Below, piece after piece: positions 5,414-13,063 of a stretch of 17,308 nt of DNA. Source of the DNA: Aquificaceae bacterium. Lineage in GTDB: Bacteria > Aquificota > Aquificia > Aquificales > Aquificaceae. The position numbers were made by a program, and so were the translations under genes. The DNA lies in contig WFPN01000256.1 of the NCBI GenBank assembly GCA_015487535.1, positions 1 to 17,308 on the forward strand. Direction: 5' to 3'. A model generated the notes under the pieces. It saw only the letters and a list, made by a program, of their open reading frames with translations. It was not told where the DNA came from and did no database searches. Every line of letters starts with the position of its first letter. The stretch's first letter is position 1.

Positions 5414-7567
5414 GTGAACGTAAATATAGAGCGCCTGAGAAGAGCCTTGGTACTTGTTTCCGTTGGGGTATCTCTCTACTACCTAATCTGGAGGCTTGGC
5501 ACTCTTAATGAAGATGCCATGTTCTTTTCTTCCCTAGTCTATGGGGCTGAGCTGTACGGCTTCATAGCAAGTCTCATGTTCTTCTACATGGTGTGGAAGT
5601 TACCTAAGAGACAACCAAAAGCTCCCCCTGAGGGCCTCAAGGTGGACGTCTTCATACCCACGTACAACGAGAGCCCGGACCTTCTAAGGAAAACGATCCA
5701 GGGAGCCCTCGGCATAGAGTACCCACATAAGACCTACGTTCTCGACGACGGGAACAGGCCGGAGATAAGAAGACTCTGTGAGGAGCTCGGCTGTGAGTAC
5801 ATAGCTAGGTTGAAGAACACGAACGGGAAGGCAGGAAACCTCAACAACGCTCTCGAGAGAACTGACGGGGATTTCATAGTCGTATTCGACGCCGACCACG
5901 TTCCGGAGCCAGACTTCCTTCACAAAACCTTGGGTTACTTTGAAGATGAAAAGGTCGCTTTCGTACAAACGCCCCAGGACTTTTACAACATAGACTCCTA
6001 TGAGCACAGGATATCTAAAGGTAAGCTCTGGCATGAGGAGTCCCTCTTCTACAAGATCATACTCCGTGGAAAAGACAGGATAAACTCCTCCTTCTTCTGC
6101 GGTAGCTGTGCGGTTATCAGGAGAAAGGCTCTGAAGGAAGTTGGAGGTTTTGCTACAGGAACTGTTACTGAGGACATACACACCTCTATAAGGCTCCACG
6201 CCAAGGGCTGGAAGTCGGTTTACCATCCCGAACCCCTCGCCTACGGAGTCGCACCCTCTACATACGACCCGTACAGAACCCAGAGGGAGAGATGGGGAAA
6301 GGGAGCGATGCAGATACTCTTCAGCAAGGACAGCCCGCTTATAATCAGGGGTCTCACACTACCTCAACGTATAAGCTACCTGGCTTCGATGGCCACCTAT
6401 CTCGACGGCTTTCAGAAGGCGATCTTCTACACAGCCCCTGCAGTGGTTCTTTTCACGGGTATCTTTCCAATAAGTGTGAGCCTGAGGGAGTTCTTACCGG
6501 TATTCCTTCCCCACATACTACTCTCTCTCTGGGCCTTCGACGAGATGTCGAGAGGGCACGGAAGATTTATCCTACTCGAGCAGTATAACGTGGCCAGGTT
6601 CTTCACCTTCATGAAGTCTATCCTGGGAGTGCTCGGCAAGAGAGCGGCCAGGTTCAAGGTAACTAACAAGGAGAATGGAAGGAATGTTCCGATCAAGGGA
6701 CTTGTACCCCAGATGCTGGTTTTCGGTGCCAGCCTGCTCGGAATACTCTACGCGCTCGCTAACCTGGGAAGCCTTCCCAATAAAAATCTTTACGTTGCAA
6801 ATATGTTCTGGGCCTCGATTAACACAGCCTTTGCTGGGCTTTCACTTTTTTGGACCTTGCGAAAAAAACACCAGAGGGAAAAGTTCCGCTTCCCGGCTAA
6901 CTTCCCCGCTATGGCAGAGGTGAGTGGTGTAAACACAGCCGTTACAGTAGAGGACCTCCACGAAGGTGGAGCTGCTATACTCTCCCAGACACCTTTCGAG
7001 CGGGGGAATGATGTAAAGATCAGCCTGAGTTTTCAGGACGAAAAGCTAGAGCTAAAGGGCAGGATACTGTACGTTAAAGAGATCGAGGATCTTGGCATAT
7101 ACCGGCTCGGCGTGAAGTTCGAGGGAATAACCATGGATGAGGTGAGGATGATAGATCTGTTTAACTTCCGCTTCCTCCTGAAGAAGTACATGGAAGAACA
7201 CGACAGACCCGAACCTACACCCATCTCGCTAATAGTATCTCTCTTTGAAAAGGGCCTCTCTCGCAAAAGATCCAAAAGGTTCGAGGTGCACATGCCCGGT
7301 TTTATCTTCATGGAAGGAAAGTTCATCCCTTACACCACCGAGGATGTGAGCGATAGGGGGGCCAAAATCCTCACCTACGAACCTATAAACAGTAAATACC
7401 TCGCCCTCAACCTGGGGAAGGGGGATGAGGATTACATACTAAACGGCAGGGTAGTTTGGTCCAAAGAGATCAGCTTTTATGGTATAAAAGCCTACAGGTA
7501 TGGGGTGAGTTTGAGTGGAAGTTCCCATCACGAACCGGATCTTCACGATATGTCGCTTACAACGTAA
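5414..7567 (+). CDS. bcsA: BcsA-type family 2 glycosyltransferase (cellulose-synthase-like) with two PilZ domains
   Basis: A 717-residue inner-membrane processive glycosyltransferase. Two membrane helices (about 11-28 and 35-62) precede the GT2 domain. Its motifs are IPTYNE, VLDDG (110-113), KAGNLN, FDADH (DxD at 159-161), FFCGSCAV, TED (252-254) and QRERW (290-294). About four more helices follow to residue 482. The first PilZ domain has the RxxxR motif (488-492, REKFR) and DLHEGG (514-519, with His in place of the usual Ser). A second PilZ-like domain near 612-705 has DVSDRG but a changed Arg motif (RKRSKR). In BcsA, c-di-GMP on PilZ opens the active site to UDP-glucose. A tandem is unusual, and one copy may be regulatory only. 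The polymer could be cellulose or another beta-glycan, since no BcsB or BcsC partner is visible in the window. Confidence 0.85.
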   Translation: MNVNIERLRRALVLVSVGVSLYYLIWRLGTLNEDAMFFSSLVYGAELYGFIASLMFFYMVWKLPKRQPKAPPEGLKVDVFIPTYNESPDLLRKTIQGALGIEYPHKTYVLDDGNRPEIRRLCEELGCEYIARLKNTNGKAGNLNNALERTDGDFIVVFDADHVPEPDFLHKTLGYFEDEKVAFVQTPQDFYNIDSYEHRISKGKLWHEESLFYKIILRGKDRINSSFFCGSCAVIRRKALKEVGGFATGTVTEDIHTSIRLHAKGWKSVYHPEPLAYGVAPSTYDPYRTQRERWGKGAMQILFSKDSPLIIRGLTLPQRISYLASMATYLDGFQKAIFYTAPAVVLFTGIFPISVSLREFLPVFLPHILLSLWAFDEMSRGHGRFILLEQYNVARFFTFMKSILGVLGKRAARFKVTNKENGRNVPIKGLVPQMLVFGASLLGILYALANLGSLPNKNLYVANMFWASINTAFAGLSLFWTLRKKHQREKFRFPANFPAMAEVSGVNTAVTVEDLHEGGAAILSQTPFERGNDVKISLSFQDEKLELKGRILYVKEIEDLGIYRLGVKFEGITMDEVRMIDLFNFRFLLKKYMEEHDRPEPTPISLIVSLFEKGLSRKRSKRFEVHMPGFIFMEGKFIPYTTEDVSDRGAKILTYEPINSKYLALNLGKGDEDYILNGRVVWSKEISFYGIKAYRYGVSLSGSSHHEPDLHDMSLTT

Positions 7568-7578
7568 AGGAGATAGAA

Positions 7579-8253
7579 ATGAATAGACTTATATCAGCTC
7601 TTTTAACGCTAAGTTTCTCTGCCTTCTCACAGCCCTTCAGCTTTTTATCGGGCTCCGAGGCAGACACAAAGGGTCAGTCCTACTCTTACATAGGATTTAT
7701 AGCCGAAAAGTCTGTAAGTTCTAACACATCAATACTTGGGAAAGTCTGGGGAGATTACCTTATCTACAAGTTCGAGCAGGGGAATGTGAACGTTAGGGCT
7801 GAGGCTCCAGCGTTTCAAGTCTCGGGAGGTGTAAAGAGAAGGTACGACGTCTGGAGTATCTCCCTTTGGGCTGGCTGGGAGAGAAGGGATACAAAGGTTA
7901 GCCCGGAGGTCCCAGGGATAGAGGTCAAGGGGATTAAAGACTCTCTAGTGCTCCAGCTGGAGTTGTTCGGGAAGCTCGGAAGGAATTTTTCCACCAGCTT
8001 CATAACCAGTTTCAGCTCGGCTACATCGTACCTATGGTCTAGGGCTAGGCTGAAGAGGTCCGTGCTGGGAGGGAGATTCCATCTCGGGGCGGAGTTGATA
8101 GGGCAGGGGAATAAAGACTACAGGGCAGTCCAGAGCGGGGTATTGCTAGAGACCTCTTTAGGGAGAGCAGCGCTCGGTGTCAGGGGCGGGTACAAGAACA
8201 GCTCGAAGGGGGATTCTCCCTACGCCGGAGTGGAGCTTTACATAGGCTTTTAA
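7579..8253 (+). CDS. Putative BcsS-like outer-membrane protein of polysaccharide synthesis
   Basis: A 224-residue protein. The start is the ATG at 7579 behind AAAGGAGA, 11 bases after the synthase stop, so the two are co-transcribed. A signal peptide ends near SAFSQ (about residue 18). The rest is alternating beta-strands rich in aromatic and Gly residues (SYIGFIAEKS, LGKVWGDYLIYKF, WSISLWAGWERRDT) and it ends in GVELYIGF with a terminal Phe, as in small outer-membrane barrels. The layout, with an opening GSEADTKGQ strand and a later GWERRDT, resembles my memory of the cellulose biosynthesis protein BcsS family. This is recognition by pattern only, and another small barrel is possible. Its stop codon overlaps that of the convergent regulator, leaving no room for a terminator between them. 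Confidence 0.65.
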   Translation: MNRLISALLTLSFSAFSQPFSFLSGSEADTKGQSYSYIGFIAEKSVSSNTSILGKVWGDYLIYKFEQGNVNVRAEAPAFQVSGGVKRRYDVWSISLWAGWERRDTKVSPEVPGIEVKGIKDSLVLQLELFGKLGRNFSTSFITSFSSATSYLWSRARLKRSVLGGRFHLGAELIGQGNKDYRAVQSGVLLETSLGRAALGVRGGYKNSSKGDSPYAGVELYIGF

Positions 8254-9671
8254 GATAGGCCGTACTTCTCCATCAACTTGTAAACGGTAGGCCTGCTCAC
8301 CCCGAGCATGGAGGCCATCTTGCTAACGTTACCCCCGGTTATCCTGTAGGCTTTCTCGACGAGCTCCTGTTCGAGCTTCTCTATATGCTCCTTCAGGTTG
8401 AATATCCCTTTACCCGCTATCTCCTTTGACACCTTGTCAGCGTCTATGTCCAGGTCTCCAGCGTCTATGTACTTCTTATCCGTAAGTACAACGGCCTTTC
8501 TCAGAACGTTTATCAGCTCTCTCACATTTCCCGGCCAGCTGTAATTCCTTATAAGTTCGGACGCATCGTCGGTGAAACCCAAAATCTCCTTACCCTGCTC
8601 TTTAGAGAACTTCTCCAGAAAGTATTTGGCCATTATGATAACGTCATCCTCTCTATCGCGCAGCGGGGGAAGGCTTATTGTGAGAACCTTGAGCCTGTAG
8701 TAGAGATCCTCCCTAAATAGACCCTGTTCAACGAGTTCCTTGAGGTTCTTATTCGTTGCGGCTATAACCCTGACGTCCGCCTTGATTCCCTTGGTCCCTC
8801 CTACCCTTTCGAAGCTCAGGTCTTCCAGAAATCTGAGCAGCTTAGCCTGTAGTTCCATAGGTAGCTCACCCACCTCGTCCAAGAACAGGGTCCCTCCATC
8901 GGCAAGCTCGACCTTACCCACCTTCCTCCTCTCCGCTCCGGTGAAGGCTCCCTTCTCGTACCCAAAGAGCTCCGCCTCCAGGAGTTCCTTCGGTATGGCC
9001 GCGCAGTTTATAGCTACGAAGGGTCCTTTCTTCCTGTGGCTCCTCTCGTGGATAGCCCTCGCTGTCAGCTCTTTACCTGTGCCTGTCTCTCCCAGTATAA
9101 GGACGGGATAGTCTGTGGGGGCGTACTTTCTTATTAGATCGAAGACCTTCTTCATAGAATCGCACGATCCTATGAACTCTACCTTCTCCTCCTGGCAGAC
9201 CTTTCCCTTTATCTCTTCGGGGAGCTTGCCCGTTATTAGATCACCTACCTTTATCCTACGCAGTGCGCTTACCAGATCGACCCTTGTGAAGTCCAGGGGC
9301 ATGTGACAGCTAGGGCACTCTTGGATATCGCTGGCCACACTACTTTTACAGTAAGGACATCTACCGTTACTTCTCACCTGGGAGGTAAGAAAGGAGCCTA
9401 TGGTCTGGGATATCATCATATCCTCTTCGTTGAATAGGACAACAGCCCTGTTAGAACCTTCCTTCCGGTAAATCCTTCCGTTAAGCACGTTCTCCCGGTT
9501 GTTTATTCTGAGCTTGAGCTTGACCCAATCCTTGTCCTCGCAGCTCTCCCAGTTATCCAGCCTGAACTTTACGCCGAACAGGGATATATCTTCTCCCAGG
9601 GCTTTAAGCCAGCCGTTCCTGCACTTGACATGTATCTCTTCCTTAAAAGGCACCCTGGGTGCTAGTCTCAT
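8250..9671 (-). CDS. Sigma-54-dependent activator with N-terminal PilZ domain and zinc ribbon
   Basis: A 473-residue bacterial enhancer-binding protein. The ATG at 9671 is preceded by GGGAGGG at 6 bases; an in-frame TTG 16 codons upstream lacks such a site. Residues 1-95 are PilZ-like with both c-di-GMP motifs (RLAPR at 2-6 and DISLFG at 28-33). Residues 105-122 are a two-knuckle zinc ribbon (CPYC and CPSC). The AAA+ domain follows: Walker A GETGTGKE (194-201), the sigma-54 contact loop GAFTGA (241-246), Walker B TLFLDE (261-266) and FREDLYYRL. A Fis-type helix-turn-helix occupies about 446-466. It should remodel sigma-54 polymerase in response to c-di-GMP. The three palindromes and the sigma-54 promoter 2.9 kb away on the convergent operon are the obvious target. 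It lacks a response-regulator receiver domain, so control is probably by ligand rather than phosphorylation. Confidence 0.88.
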   Translation of the reverse strand: MRLAPRVPFKEEIHVKCRNGWLKALGEDISLFGVKFRLDNWESCEDKDWVKLKLRINNRENVLNGRIYRKEGSNRAVVLFNEEDMMISQTIGSFLTSQVRSNGRCPYCKSSVASDIQECPSCHMPLDFTRVDLVSALRRIKVGDLITGKLPEEIKGKVCQEEKVEFIGSCDSMKKVFDLIRKYAPTDYPVLILGETGTGKELTARAIHERSHRKKGPFVAINCAAIPKELLEAELFGYEKGAFTGAERRKVGKVELADGGTLFLDEVGELPMELQAKLLRFLEDLSFERVGGTKGIKADVRVIAATNKNLKELVEQGLFREDLYYRLKVLTISLPPLRDREDDVIIMAKYFLEKFSKEQGKEILGFTDDASELIRNYSWPGNVRELINVLRKAVVLTDKKYIDAGDLDIDADKVSKEIAGKGIFNLKEHIEKLEQELVEKAYRITGGNVSKMASMLGVSRPTVYKLMEKYGLS

Positions 9672-9724
9672 AAAGTACCCTCCCTGACTATAATCTAAGC
9701 TAACTACTATTTTATTCAAAGGCT

Positions 9725-9741
9725 TGTAAGTTATTTAAACA
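9725..9741. promoter_or_regulatory. Weak match to the activator palindrome upstream of the regulator gene
   Basis: TGTAAGTTATTTAAACA agrees with site 3 at 11 of 17 positions and keeps the TGTAA and ACA ends and the 17-bp length. It lies 54 bases upstream of the regulator start, so it could be an autoregulatory site, but AT-rich sequence makes chance likely. Confidence 0.25.
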
Positions 9742-9771
9742 TGTGAAAATTACCCATCCTACCCTAAGCTG

Positions 9772-9800
9772 TTGTCTCTATTACAAAAATAAATTATAAT
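9772..9800 (+). promoter_or_regulatory. Sigma-70-type promoter of the tRNA-Val gene
   Basis: TTGTCT (9772-9777), a 17-base spacer, and a perfect TATAAT (9795-9800), 15 bases before the tRNA. Transcription would begin near 9807. Confidence 0.8.
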
Positions 9801-9815
9801 GTATCCCCTGCGGGA

Positions 9816-9891
9816 AGGCGGGTAGCTCAGTTGGGAGAGCGCCGCCCTTACAAGGCGGAGGTCGCAGGTTCGAGTCCTGTCCCGCCTACCA
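9816..9891 (+). tRNA. tRNA-Val (anticodon UAC)
   Basis: A 76-base gene with the full cloverleaf. The acceptor AGGCGGG pairs with CCCGCCT; the D arm is GCTC/GAGC; the anticodon stem CCGCC/GGCGG holds loop CTTACAA with anticodon TAC at 9849-9851. The T arm is GCAGG/CCTGT around TTCGAGT. The discriminator A and the CCA end are encoded. Lying next to a phage-like block, its 3' half is a plausible integration site, but the matching repeat would be outside the window. Confidence 0.97.
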
Positions 9892-10012
9892 TCCCTCTCT
9901 TGGAAATCAATAATCTCTGAAAAGCCCTCCCCTCAACGCTTTGAAAATAGCTAAGTGTGAGCCTGTCGTCTTCTCAAGGCTAAATCTATCAACCTTTCCA
10001 GAGGACGGGAAC

Positions 10013-10047
10013 ATCACAGAAAATCACAAAAAATCACAGAAAATTAC
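10013..10047. repeat. Tandem 10-bp repeat ATCACAGAAA, three and a half copies
   Basis: ATCACAGAAA, ATCACAAAAA and ATCACAGAAA follow one another without gaps, then a partial ATTAC. The period equals about one helical turn, so identical faces would be presented to a protein. Iteron, recombinase-arm or regulator sites are all possible. Confidence 0.8.
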
Positions 10048-10051
10048 CCCC

Positions 10052-10198
10052 ATTTTGTAACCTATTTTCAACACTTCTAAACCTTATCTCCCAAGGATTA
10101 GAGCTAAAAAGTTAGTTCCTGTTAACCAAAGGGGTTGAAAATGACAGCTTCTAAACCTTGATGGATAACAGGTAGGAGGATTTAAGGGGTTACAAAAT
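10052..10198. repeat. Nested inverted repeats
   Basis: Outer arms: ATTTTGTAACC (10052-10062) and GGTTACAAAAT (10188-10198), 11 bp perfect. Inner arms: ATTTTCAAC (10064-10072) and GTTGAAAAT (10134-10142), 9 bp perfect. The order left-left-right-right makes them nested, so the region could form one long imperfect stem or carry four related binding sites. Confidence 0.8.
10074..10159. repeat. 12-bp direct repeat inside the nested inverted repeats
   Basis: CTTCTAAACCTT occurs at 10074-10085 and again at 10148-10159, each just after an inner inverted-repeat arm. Their 74-bp separation is about seven helical turns. Confidence 0.75.
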
Positions 10199-10229
10199 TA
10201 CGACAAATTTCCGCCCCTCGGAAGGCTCT

Positions 10230-10514
10230 CTACAAAAGCACCCCCACGAGCTCCCTTCTTCGGGGCTGGGCTTTCTTCTTCTCTTTGCCCTTCTCCATGT
10301 ACTCCTTCACGTCAGCCTCAAGTTCTCCCCATACCTCACCGCCGAGATACTTCTCCGTGTAGCCCTTGATCGTCTCAAGGCAGTCTTTGAAGCCGTTGTA
10401 GTAGTGAGGGTCTATGTAAGGATCTCCCTTTATTGAGGCGAGCTCGCACGTGAGCATACCCAAAAGCCAGGGAACGAAGCTGAGGACGGAGTACTTCTCC
10501 TTCGGGCTTATCAT
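10230..10514 (-). CDS. Hypothetical protein, last gene of the phage-like operon
   Basis: A 94-residue protein, not recognised. It starts at an ATG that overlaps the stop of the 849-residue gene (ATGA) and so is translationally coupled to it. A hydrophobic patch (YSVLSFVPWLLGMLTCELA, about residues 8-26) may be a helix against a membrane or protein core. The C-terminus is strongly basic (KGKEKKKAQPRRRE), suggesting contact with nucleic acid or phospholipid. Position at the end of a late-type operon would suit a small virion or lysis-related protein, but nothing in the sequence proves it. Confidence 0.6.
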   Translation of the reverse strand: MISPKEKYSVLSFVPWLLGMLTCELASIKGDPYIDPHYYNGFKDCLETIKGYTEKYLGGEVWGELEADVKEYMEKGKEKKKAQPRRRELVGVLL

Positions 10515-13060
10515 CTCATACCTCCTTCGAGGAGCTTTCTGTAAGACCTCTTGAGCTTCTTGAGACCGTACCTCTCCAGAACCTCGGGGCTTGTCCTCCT
10601 CAATTCCTCTACGGCCTTCTCCCTCGCCATCCTCCTTATCTCGCTGAGGATCTCCTCGAGGACCACCCTCTTTTCCTCCCTGCTGAGGCTCTGGTATTCA
10701 GGGGAGCGGATGACTTCGGGCAGGAGAGCCTCGACCATCTCGCCCATGTGCCTGTTCACGGCTCTGTCGAGCTCGGGCACTCCCGTCTTTGAGCCCTGGT
10801 ATCCGAGGCCGAGTCTTGAGGCCTCGCTCTCGACGATGGTCTTCTCCCTCGGGCTCAGCCCCGTCAGTTGTCTGAGGAGGGGAGCCTCCGTTTTAAGCTC
10901 CCCTCCCTTGAGCGGAGAGTATGCCCTGGGGAGAGCCCTCGAGAGGAAGGGGATGTTAACGAGGGAAGGTCCTATGAGGGGGTGTTCCCTCCTGTCCCTT
11001 ATTATCCTCTCCTCCTCGTCGAACTGGGCCACCACGTCCTTAACCGTCCTGAGAGGAACGGTGAACGAGCCCATATACTCCCCGGCTATCCTCTTGAGGA
11101 CGTTGTAAGCCCCGACGACGTCCTTGTTCCTCACGGCGTCGGCTATGGCGAGCCCCGTCCCTCCTATCCTGTTGAGTCCGATTATAGCCTGGGCAACGTC
11201 CGAGGGTGTTACGTTATCGGGGTTCTTTATCATCTCAGCCAGAAGGAGGTATACGCTGAAGGGTGCGAAGGGCCTCATGTCCACGGTCTTTTTTCCCACC
11301 TTTATCTCGTACCACTTGTCCCCTGCATACTCGGAGTTCCTCAGGTGGATGGCTGACAGGAGAAAAAGGTTCCCGAGAGTTGCCTTAGAGGCTATCTTTG
11401 CAAACTGCTCGGGGTTTCCCTTTGCGAGGGCTTTAAGCACTTTCGGGTTGAGAAGTTCAACGTAGCCGAGGGGAGAGTGCTCGAAGAGGAACTTTGGGGC
11501 GTTGTAGAAGGCAAACCTCGGAAAGGGGTTTATCGTCGACAGAGGAGTCTTCTGCCAGAACCTTATGAAGTCCCTGAAGGCTGTCGCCTTCGGTGTAGCC
11601 GAGAAGGTCATCTCGAGGGCGTAATCAACCGCCTCCTTTATGAGGTCTTCGGGTATCTGCTCGGGCTTCACGCTCCTGTAATCGAGCCCCCTCTCTTTAA
11701 GAAGAGACTTTAGCTTGGCCTCGAAGGCTATCTTCCTGAAGAAGACCTCCTGGAGCCTGTTGAAGGTGTTCGCAACCTCGGCCATCCTGTCGCCGAGCCC
11801 GACTTCGTGGACCGGGGTGGATATGAGCCTGGCTTTCTCTATAACCGCATTCTTCGAGTCGAGTATCCTCTCGAGCCTCGCCCTCCCTCTGGGTGATAGC
11901 CTGCTTATGAAAGCTCCCGCTATGTTCAGGGCCTTCTCAAAGCCCAGCTTCATCCTCTCCGGATCCCTCTTTATCCCTCCCTCTATCACGCCCGACAGAG
12001 CCTCGTCGAAGGCGGACACCGTTAGCCTCCCCACCTGAGACCATGCGTTCCTCATCGCCGTCGCAAGCTGGGAGACGAGGAAAGCCCTTCTCTTGTTCTC
12101 GAGGTTCTGGAAAGTCCTTATGGCGAGGTCTGCGTATCTCTCGAAGCCCATGAGGTCTTCGTCGGCCCTCTTGACCACGTCGTCGAAAACCTCGAGCGCC
12201 TCCTTCTCCTCCTCGAAAGCCCTCCTCAGGTGCTTGGCGAGGATCGAGAACTGCTGAAGGGTTCTCCCCGACTCACTCGCCTTCCTGTGGACTTCGAGGG
12301 CGAACTCTTCCGGGCTTATGTTGTACTTGGAGAGTATTTCCTTAACGCTCGATGGGGCTATCTCTCCCTCCTCGAGGAGCCTTACAACGTCCTTTACCAC
12401 CCTGTTCTCGGGGTATCTGAACTTCGAGGGGTCGAGCCTCTTGGCCTCGTCTATTATCTCCTTCACGACCCCGAGGGTGGGCTCGGGCTTCCCCACCTCG
12501 TCGGCAACCTTCACCCCCTCCTTGGCAACGTCATCGGCGAGCTTTGGGGTTTCTTCCGTGAGTGCCTTCACGGCATCGTCCGACAGCCTTGAGGCCTCCT
12601 TCTCAACCGCCCCCACAACCTCGTCGGCCTTGTCTATCAGCTTAGCTTCCCTCCGGGCGAGCTTGACTGCATCGTCGAGCTTTGACACGTACCTGAGCCT
12701 TCCCGCCAGGGCTCCGGGGAGGAGGAAGTCCCCGGCGAGCTTCGCTATCTCCCCGGCGGTCTCCGAGCCCGTTATCCCTGCCACAGGCCTCTTTATGCCC
12801 GCCTCCGTCAGGGCCGTGAGGGGAGAGAAAAGACCCTGAACGAGCCCGCCTATGAGCTTCAGAGGGGAGGAGAGAGAGGGCTTCGTTACGGCCTCCTTTA
12901 TCCTCTGGGCCCCTTCGTAGGCCTCCCTCTGCCACGTGTCCCAGAAGGTCTTCGCCGTCGCCTTCCCCTCTTCGATGAACTCCTCTGCTATCTTTGAGGG
13001 AGTCTCTTCTTCCCCTATATACCTGAGGCCGGGTTCTTCCCCTACGTACCTGAGAGCCAT
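10511..13060 (-). CDS. Large phage-like protein, possible internal virion/DNA-ejection protein
   Basis: An 849-residue protein; ATG follows AGGAGGTAAGCC. The N-terminus carries a short tandem motif (LRYVGEE then LRYIGEE, residues 3-18). Long Ala/Glu/Lys-rich helices occupy about 130-310, a mixed helical region with NPFPRFAFYNAPKFLFEHSP lies in the middle, and a very charged helical C-terminus ends in KLKRSYRKLL. There is no signal peptide, no enzyme motif that I can identify, and no classic membrane helix. Size, helicity and position in a block of large structural-looking genes resemble internal or ejection proteins of tailed phages, notably podovirus-like ones. This is a family resemblance from memory, not a motif match. 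Gene 13064-14473 lies 3 bases upstream in the same operon. Confidence 0.55.
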   Translation of the reverse strand: MALRYVGEEPGLRYIGEEETPSKIAEEFIEEGKATAKTFWDTWQREAYEGAQRIKEAVTKPSLSSPLKLIGGLVQGLFSPLTALTEAGIKRPVAGITGSETAGEIAKLAGDFLLPGALAGRLRYVSKLDDAVKLARREAKLIDKADEVVGAVEKEASRLSDDAVKALTEETPKLADDVAKEGVKVADEVGKPEPTLGVVKEIIDEAKRLDPSKFRYPENRVVKDVVRLLEEGEIAPSSVKEILSKYNISPEEFALEVHRKASESGRTLQQFSILAKHLRRAFEEEKEALEVFDDVVKRADEDLMGFERYADLAIRTFQNLENKRRAFLVSQLATAMRNAWSQVGRLTVSAFDEALSGVIEGGIKRDPERMKLGFEKALNIAGAFISRLSPRGRARLERILDSKNAVIEKARLISTPVHEVGLGDRMAEVANTFNRLQEVFFRKIAFEAKLKSLLKERGLDYRSVKPEQIPEDLIKEAVDYALEMTFSATPKATAFRDFIRFWQKTPLSTINPFPRFAFYNAPKFLFEHSPLGYVELLNPKVLKALAKGNPEQFAKIASKATLGNLFLLSAIHLRNSEYAGDKWYEIKVGKKTVDMRPFAPFSVYLLLAEMIKNPDNVTPSDVAQAIIGLNRIGGTGLAIADAVRNKDVVGAYNVLKRIAGEYMGSFTVPLRTVKDVVAQFDEEERIIRDRREHPLIGPSLVNIPFLSRALPRAYSPLKGGELKTEAPLLRQLTGLSPREKTIVESEASRLGLGYQGSKTGVPELDRAVNRHMGEMVEALLPEVIRSPEYQSLSREEKRVVLEEILSEIRRMAREKAVEELRRTSPEVLERYGLKKLKRSYRKLLEGGMR

Positions 13061-13063
13061 GGC

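Larger units (their letters stand above)
9892..10229. other. Gene-free stretch, rich in short repeats, between tRNA-Val and the phage-like block
   Basis: I find no convincing gene on either strand here. The sequence is more AT-rich than its right flank and contains the 10-bp tandem repeats, the nested inverted repeats and the 12-bp direct repeat listed separately. It could hold an attachment-site arm, an operator cluster or a small replication or packaging site of the element. I see no clear terminator for the leftward operon. Confidence 0.6.

Noticed and set aside
7456..7578. Longer start for the BcsS-like gene inside the synthase gene
   Set aside because: It would remove the signal peptide from the N-terminus. 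The ATG at 7579 has a ribosome site and a normal signal peptide.
9672..9719. TTG start adding 16 residues to the activator
   Set aside because: No ribosome site precedes it, whereas GGGAGGG precedes the ATG at 9671, and the PilZ motif begins right after that ATG.
10013..10198. CRISPR array
   Set aside because: Repeats are 10 bp and directly abutting, without spacers of 30-40 bases, and no cas gene is nearby.
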